The notes under the pieces: generated by a model
Database searches by the model: none
What the model was told of the DNA's origin: nothing
What the model saw: the letters and a program-made list of their open reading frames with translations, nothing else
Position numbers and translations under genes: made by a program
Assembly (NCBI RefSeq): GCF_012932915.1
Contig: NZ_VCQU01000008.1
Span: forward strand, 1-64,000
From: Antrihabitans stalactiti
GTDB lineage: Bacteria; Actinomycetota; Actinomycetes; Mycobacteriales; Mycobacteriaceae
Direction: 5' to 3'
Length of the DNA stretch: 64,000 nucleotides
Part shown: piece by piece, positions 60,150 to 64,000 of the stretch
How positions within the stretch are numbered: position 1 is the stretch's first letter
How the letters are laid out: the number at the start of each line of letters is the position of its first letter

Positions 60150-61480
60150 AGGGACTCCTTTGCGAGAGCGGTGGCAACGTGGAGAACTGTGTCGTCGGCC
60201 AGCGCCGGACCGAGCACCATGACGCTGCAGGGTCGACCATCCGCGGTCAGACCCATCGGCACGGCGACGCCGCAGAGGTCGAGCAGATTGCCGAAATGCG
60301 TGTAATGACCGAGGGCGGTGTTGCATTCGATAGGACGCGCGAGCACCTCGTCGACCGTGAACGTCGTGCCGATCGTGGGAAGCAGCAGCACGTCCATGTC
60401 GCGCCACAGCCTGCCCACCTCCGCGCGAAGTTCTTGTAGTCGCTGCTGCGCGCGGAATGCATCTACGGCTGTGTACTTTTCGCCGCTGCGCAGGATTTCG
60501 CGAACGACCGGATGGATCGAATCGGGTTGCATGGCAAGAAAATCCTCGAAGACCACGAGACGCTCGGCGACCCACGGACCTTGGTAGAGCAAGGCCCCTG
60601 CAGCGAGAAAGGGGGCAAGACTGGTATCGACGACGGCTTCGCCGTTGCGCTGCAACCGATCCCGGACCGCGACGTGCGCCGCCGCCATCGGCTCGTCGCC
60701 GAAGAACTCCAGATCCGCCAGGGGCGGTAGTCCGATGCGAGCGGTCCGACCGTCGTAGCGCGGACCTCTTGCTCTGCTCCACGGATCGTCGTCATCAGGG
60801 GCGGCCATGATCTCGAAGACGCGGTCTATGTCGTCGATGCAGCCGGCCATGACGGTCATGCAGTCGAGTGATTTGCAGGCGGGCACCAGCCCGATCGCGC
60901 TGATCAGTCCGCGCGAGGGTTTGAAGCCGACGACGCCGTTCAACGCCGCCGGGACGCGTCCGGACCCAGCGGTGTCGGTCGCGACCGCAAACGGGACCTG
61001 ACCGAGCGCGACCGCCAACGCGGATCCCGAACTCGAGCCGCCCGAGATCATGTTGCCGCCGAAGACACTGCGGGGGATGGTGTGCGGGGTCCGGGTTCCG
61101 TTCAGTCCGGTGGCGAACTGGTCCAGGCTGGTCTTGCCGACGTAGAGCGCGCCCGCCTCCAGCAGTCGCGTGATGGCGGGTGCGGTGTCGGTGGCGATGT
61201 AGCCGAAATCTGGGCACGCGAGTGTGGTTCGGTGGCCTGCGACGTCGATGCTGTCCTTCACACCGAACGGCACACCGTAAAGCGGAAGGCTGTGCGCGTC
61301 GGGTCGGCTCTCTAGTTCCTGCGCAGCGGCGAAGAGGTCCTCGCGGTCGACGACCGAGATCCACGTCCCGTCATCACCTCGTGCTTCGATCGCGTCGGCC
61401 ACGCGGACGGCGGTTTCGGTCGGCGAACCTGAGCCGCCGGTGTGAGCGGCGACGATCTCTGCAATAGACGGGAAAGTCAT
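60146..61480 (-). CDS. atzF: Allophanate hydrolase-like amidase (AtzF type, no C-terminal domain)
   Basis: 444 residues of the amidase signature family with the catalytic Lys75 ([12 protein letters not shown]), Ser150 (GGSSSGSA) and Ser173 ([11 protein letters not shown]). The [38 protein letters not shown] and [22 protein letters not shown] segments are those of AtzF/allophanate hydrolase, not of generic amidases. Allophanate hydrolases are often about 600 residues with an extra C-terminal domain; this one ends at the amidase domain. Making the N-carboxycarbamate that breaks down to ammonia and CO2 would follow biuret hydrolysis by the next gene. Confidence 0.82.
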   Translation of the reverse strand: MTFPSIAEIVAAHTGGSGSPTETAVRVADAIEARGDDGTWISVVDREDLFAAAQELESRPDAHSLPLYGVPFGVKDSIDVAGHRTTLACPDFGYIATDTAPAITRLLEAGALYVGKTSLDQFATGLNGTRTPHTIPRSVFGGNMISGGSSSGSALAVALGQVPFAVATDTAGSGRVPAALNGVVGFKPSRGLISAIGLVPACKSLDCMTVMAGCIDDIDRVFEIMAAPDDDDPWSRARGPRYDGRTARIGLPPLADLEFFGDEPMAAAHVAVRDRLQRNGEAVVDTSLAPFLAAGALLYQGPWVAERLVVFEDFLAMQPDSIHPVVREILRSGEKYTAVDAFRAQQRLQELRAEVGRLWRDMDVLLLPTIGTTFTVDEVLARPIECNTALGHYTHFGNLLDLCGVAVPMGLTADGRPCSVMVLGPALADDTVLHVATALAKESL

Positions 61481-61563
61481 GCTGACGATTGTCGACAGAA
61501 CGCATGGCGGCCCTGGAACGCTTGCGTGTCGTTTGTGTTAGCGGCGGTCGGTACGCTCGTGGA

Positions 61564-62139
61564 ATGCGGGGGATGATCACCAAATCGAGAATTCTGCTGG
61601 GTGTCGCGGCTGTCGTTCTGGCTGCAATTGCGGCTCTGACGTGGTCGTTCGCGGGCAACATTCCGACATTGTTCGACGAAGATAAAGAGCCGTTTCCACA
61701 CATCGAGACGAGTTCGCTCGACGATAGGCAAGCGCGGGTCGTCGACGTGCTACGCGCTGAATTCGCGGCGCCGGGCGCGGGGGAGAAGTACTCGGAGGGC
61801 ATCACGGAGCCGTGGTGCGCTGACTTTGTCAGTTGGGTCATGCGCGAAGCTGGCCAGCCGCTGGCGAACCCCAACTCCGAGTCGTGGCGTATTCCCGGGG
61901 TGTTCACCCTGCAGGAGTTCTACGAGCAGTCCGGCCGCTTTGCGCCCGTCGGCTACCAACCGCGCCCCGGCGACGTCGTCCTCTACAGCGAAGACAGTCG
62001 GTTCGGTCAGCACACGAACATCGTCGTCGCCAACGACAATGGCACCATCAAGACAGTCGGTGGCAACGAAGGCGGGATCCGCGTACGGACCCTAGTCATC
62101 GCTGACGAACCCGGGATCGTGGGGTTCGGCCGGCTCTAG
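61564..62139 (+). CDS. CHAP-domain exported protein (putative cell-wall amidohydrolase)
   Basis: 191 residues. N-terminal membrane/signal helix (about 9-29, RILLGVAAVVLAAIAALTWSF), then a CHAP amidase-peptidase domain with catalytic Cys85 (PWCADFVSWVMREAG) and His150 (RFGQHTNIVV), followed by TVGGNEGG with the likely third residue Asn. It probably cleaves peptidoglycan peptides outside the membrane. Divergent from the allophanate hydrolase operon with 83 bases between the starts. The stop overlaps the end of the convergent DUF3052 gene by 4 bases. Confidence 0.82.
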   Translation: MRGMITKSRILLGVAAVVLAAIAALTWSFAGNIPTLFDEDKEPFPHIETSSLDDRQARVVDVLRAEFAAPGAGEKYSEGITEPWCADFVSWVMREAGQPLANPNSESWRIPGVFTLQEFYEQSGRFAPVGYQPRPGDVVLYSEDSRFGQHTNIVVANDNGTIKTVGGNEGGIRVRTLVIADEPGIVGFGRL

Positions 62140-62558
62140 CGGTGTCGGTTTTCTTTGCGCCACACCAACTTGAGCCCGGACCAGTCGTCGTCGACGGCCG
62201 CGACCTTTACATCGACCAGTCCTAGGCCCAGCGCGGTCTCGCGAATCAGATTCTCGTCGACGTCGCTCACGTGCCCAGTTGCCTTGCGTGGCCACAGAAT
62301 CCATAGGGCACTTGCGGGAAATATCGTGTCGGCGTTGCCTGCGATGCGGTCGGGCACCTGCGCCGCTGCGGTGACGAACGACAGCACGACGTCCGCCGTC
62401 ACCGCCCGGTCGACGATGTCTGCGTCAGCCGGGGGATCGTCCAAAGCCCAACCCGCTGGGGCATTCTCGATCAGGACGGTGCTCCCAGCCTTGATACCGA
62501 GTTTGCGCACCTGCGGAGTGGGGGAGTACCCGGCCATGGGAGGAGTCTGCCAGGCCAT
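62136..62558 (-). CDS. DUF3052-like protein
   Basis: 140 residues, soluble, with VRKLGIKAGSTVLIENAPAGWALDDPP, ADVVLSFVTAAAQVPDRI and LWILWPRKATGHVSDVDENLIRETALGLGLVDVKVAAVDDDWSGLKLVWRK. These match the pattern of DUF3052-type proteins, including the W-P/K-GHV segment and terminal DDWSGLKLV. Function unknown. It may start at ATG 62558 or at the in-frame ATG 62537. Its first 113-134 bases overlap the 3' end of the acyltransferase gene on the same strand. Confidence 0.75.
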   Translation of the reverse strand: MAWQTPPMAGYSPTPQVRKLGIKAGSTVLIENAPAGWALDDPPADADIVDRAVTADVVLSFVTAAAQVPDRIAGNADTIFPASALWILWPRKATGHVSDVDENLIRETALGLGLVDVKVAAVDDDWSGLKLVWRKENRHR

Positions 62559-63828
62559 TCGCGTGCGTCTGGTCGAGGGCTCGGGCGACGATCAATGCGA
62601 CGGCGGCGACGATCGTGCACCAGATCCCGGGTCCGACGAGTCCCCACTTGGCGGCGAGGAGGTTCGCGACGCCGGCAATCACGACCGCGATACCCGTCAT
62701 CGCGCTGTTCCCGGTGACCGCACCGTCCCACCACGGCAGCGGACGATTCTCGAATTGCTGCAATCCCAGGAACAGCGCTGCCGTCACCGCATACAACGCG
62801 AGCACCTGGACTACGAGCAGCGCTGCGAATCCGGGTTGGGCTGGGTCGGTACGGTCGTAGCCGAGCAGGTGACTGACTGCAGTGACCAGCAACAACGCCG
62901 GCATGTGCCAGAGATATAGCGTCATCGCGCCGCCGTTCCCGATCGCGACGAGCCACCAGACGCGCGCGTTTCGGGCGAGGCGGTCGCACCACGGCGCGAT
63001 GGCGATGAACAGGCACGACAGCACGATCGCGTGCCCGGCAAGGACCAACGACGGCGGCGTCATGTTCGACAGCCGTTGCCCTTCGACGGTGACCAGGCTC
63101 AGTTCGTACGGACCAAGAGCAACCAGCGCGACATCGACGACGAACATCGCACCTGCGAGAGTCGCTGCTGCGCCACGGCTTACGAGTCCGCGCGCGTAGC
63201 CGACGCCGAGCGCAGCTGGAATCAGCCAAACCAAGATGTTGAGGTAGCTCAGCATCGACGGTCCGTCGTGCAGGCGCGTCCAATCGACCGCAGCGGCGCC
63301 GACGTACACACTGCCGACGGTCAAGGTCAGGTGCCAGCCCTGGGTCATTCTGGTGAACGCCGGGACGAAGGCGAGGACGATGACGTACACGCCGATGAAC
63401 CAGAGCAGTTGGACGCTGAGGCCGGCGATCTGGCGTTGTACCTGGTGTGCGGCGAATTGCTGCAAGACCGCAAGCGCGACCACCCAGGCCGCGACGTAAT
63501 AGAAGACCGGTCGATAGAGACGTTGCGCTCGCCGCAGAAGCCAGCCGCCCCAATTCGTTCCAGGCGTGTAGCCCATTGCGCTGGATGCGGCGCCCGCGAA
63601 GAAGAACAGCGGCAGCACTTGCAGGACCCACGTGAGTGCTTGCAGCACGGGTGAATTCGTGAGGAGGTTGCCGAAATGCAGACCGTCGGAGTCGACGCTG
63701 ACCAACAGCATCACGCCGTGTCCGGTGATGACGACGAGCAGCGACACGATCCGAATGAGATCGAGCGAGCGGTCGCGGTTCCGGGGCGTCTTTTCGGCGA
63801 CGGTCGCGACTGTTGGCAGCATGTGCAT
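62425..63828 (-). CDS. Membrane acyltransferase (acyltransferase_3 / OafA-like family)
   Basis: 467 residues with about ten membrane helices. N-terminal RSLDLIRIVSLLVVITGHGVMLL has the family's conserved His in TM1, and FFFAGAASSAMGYTPGTNWGGWLLRRAQRLYRPVFYY is the typical second and third segment with catalytic-region arginines. Members O-acylate extracellular glycans, lipids or wall polymers. The ATG at 63828 is preferred; the frame from 63993 is unlike the family. The last 50 or so residues (from about THANGLADSSHGR) read through the next gene and look unrelated to the family, so a frameshift or altered stop near 62560 is possible. Confidence 0.75.
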   Translation of the reverse strand: MHMLPTVATVAEKTPRNRDRSLDLIRIVSLLVVITGHGVMLLVSVDSDGLHFGNLLTNSPVLQALTWVLQVLPLFFFAGAASSAMGYTPGTNWGGWLLRRAQRLYRPVFYYVAAWVVALAVLQQFAAHQVQRQIAGLSVQLLWFIGVYVIVLAFVPAFTRMTQGWHLTLTVGSVYVGAAAVDWTRLHDGPSMLSYLNILVWLIPAALGVGYARGLVSRGAAATLAGAMFVVDVALVALGPYELSLVTVEGQRLSNMTPPSLVLAGHAIVLSCLFIAIAPWCDRLARNARVWWLVAIGNGGAMTLYLWHMPALLLVTAVSHLLGYDRTDPAQPGFAALLVVQVLALYAVTAALFLGLQQFENRPLPWWDGAVTGNSAMTGIAVVIAGVANLLAAKWGLVGPGIWCTIVAAVALIVARALDQTHANGLADSSHGRVLPHSAGAQTRYQGWEHRPDRECPSGLGFGRSPG

Positions 63829-63980
63829 GAATCTCAGGGTGCCGGTCTCGACGACTGCACCGGAGAGCAGAACTACTCGAGCGGGGTGAGTATTTCGCAA
63901 TAGGTATCTGACGATTAGCTGCAGCGTTATCGTAAGAGCCGCTACTCGCAAGTATGCGAAGTCGAAGGGGCCCACTAAGC
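63829..63980. other. Intergenic region, divergent
   Basis: These 152 bases separate the acyltransferase start from a plus-strand start codon at 63981. They are slightly AT-richer than the neighbours and contain a GAAGGGG ribosome-site-like sequence at 63964-63970. Promoters for both sides must be here; I cannot assign them. Confidence 0.4.
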
Positions 63981-64000
63981 ATGACCGAGACAAACGAAGG
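63981..64000 (+). CDS. 5' end of an unknown gene, cut by the window edge
   Basis: An ATG at 63981 opens a frame (MTETNE...) preceded at about 11 bases by AAGGGG. Only six full codons are visible, so nothing can be said about the product. Confidence 0.3.

Noticed and set aside
1..64000. tRNA, rRNA, integrase, transposase or plasmid genes
   Set aside because: I found no cloverleaf-like sequence, integrase or transposase motif, so there is no support for calling a mobile island.

Overview
The window is gene-dense, GC-rich DNA from an actinobacterium. Several features point to a mycolic-acid-containing member of the Mycobacteriales, most likely Nocardiaceae (Rhodococcus or a close relative). These are wax ester synthase/diacylglycerol acyltransferases (WS/DGAT), an RsdA-type anti-sigma factor, DUF5709, DUF3052 and DUF222/HNH (13E12-type) proteins, F420/PPOX-type reductases, an AdaA-AlkA fusion, GTG starts and frequent 4-bp ATGA/GTGA stop-start overlaps. 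This genus-level call is an inference from gene content; there is no rRNA, tRNA, origin, insertion sequence or CRISPR array in the window.  Layout. 0.2-5.4 kb: SbcD/SbcC exonuclease and an AI-2E-family exporter. 5.4-10.6 kb: glutamine-dependent NAD synthetase, a PHP/helix-hairpin-helix protein, a PepSY membrane protein and a small membrane protein. 10.6-16.1 kb: FadR-type regulator with a membrane fatty-acid/sterol hydroxylase, TetR regulator with an amidase, and a WS/DGAT-like protein. 16-21.2 kb: SRPBCC protein, alpha/beta hydrolase, TauE/SafE exporter with a mismatch glycosylase, HxlR regulator and a drug-type MFS pump. 21.3-24.2 kb: unknown protein, anti-sigma-D-like RsdA, DUF4282 and DUF5709 proteins. 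24.3-31.5 kb: a plus-strand organosulfur-scavenging locus (flavin monooxygenase, MFS, TauD-like dioxygenase, SsuCBA-type ABC importer, second TauD-like dioxygenase). 31.5-35.2 kb: minus-strand operon of phospholipase-D-like protein, a two-gene chromate transporter, a broken MpaB-family gene and an AHSA1 protein. 35.3-41.6 kb: MFS pumps, an SOS-controlled HNH protein, an F420-type oxidoreductase, an NTF2-like protein and a MarR-MFS-isochorismatase operon with a frameshift in the last gene. 41.6-47.6 kb: a MerR-HEAT regulator coupled to a HEAT-repeat protein under a textbook MerR promoter, an F420-dependent NADP reductase, a phytanoyl-CoA dioxygenase with its TetR regulator, and an aldo/keto reductase with its TetR regulator. 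47.6-57.4 kb: an unusual condensation-domain/GNAT fusion, an alpha/beta hydrolase, YchF, a frameshifted methyltransferase, two further WS/DGATs, and the AdaA-AlkA plus Ogt alkylation-repair operon. 57.4-64 kb: an S4 RNA-binding protein, a biuret/allophanate nitrogen-scavenging operon (amidase, BiuH-like hydrolase, NCS2-like permease), a CHAP-domain protein, DUF3052 and a membrane acyltransferase.  How the genes work together. Much of the window is accessory nutrient scavenging (sulfonate sulfur, biuret nitrogen), lipid chemistry and exporters, each with a local one-component regulator. At seven regulator genes I could read candidate operators directly as inverted repeats (FadR, TetR x3, HxlR, MarR, MerR), and an eighth site is a LexA/SOS box. 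Three genes (MpaB family, isochorismatase family, SAM methyltransferase) are interrupted by frameshifts. A dispersed palindromic repeat occurs at least three times, and other large inverted repeats sit between genes. No gap longer than about 200 bases lacks a gene.
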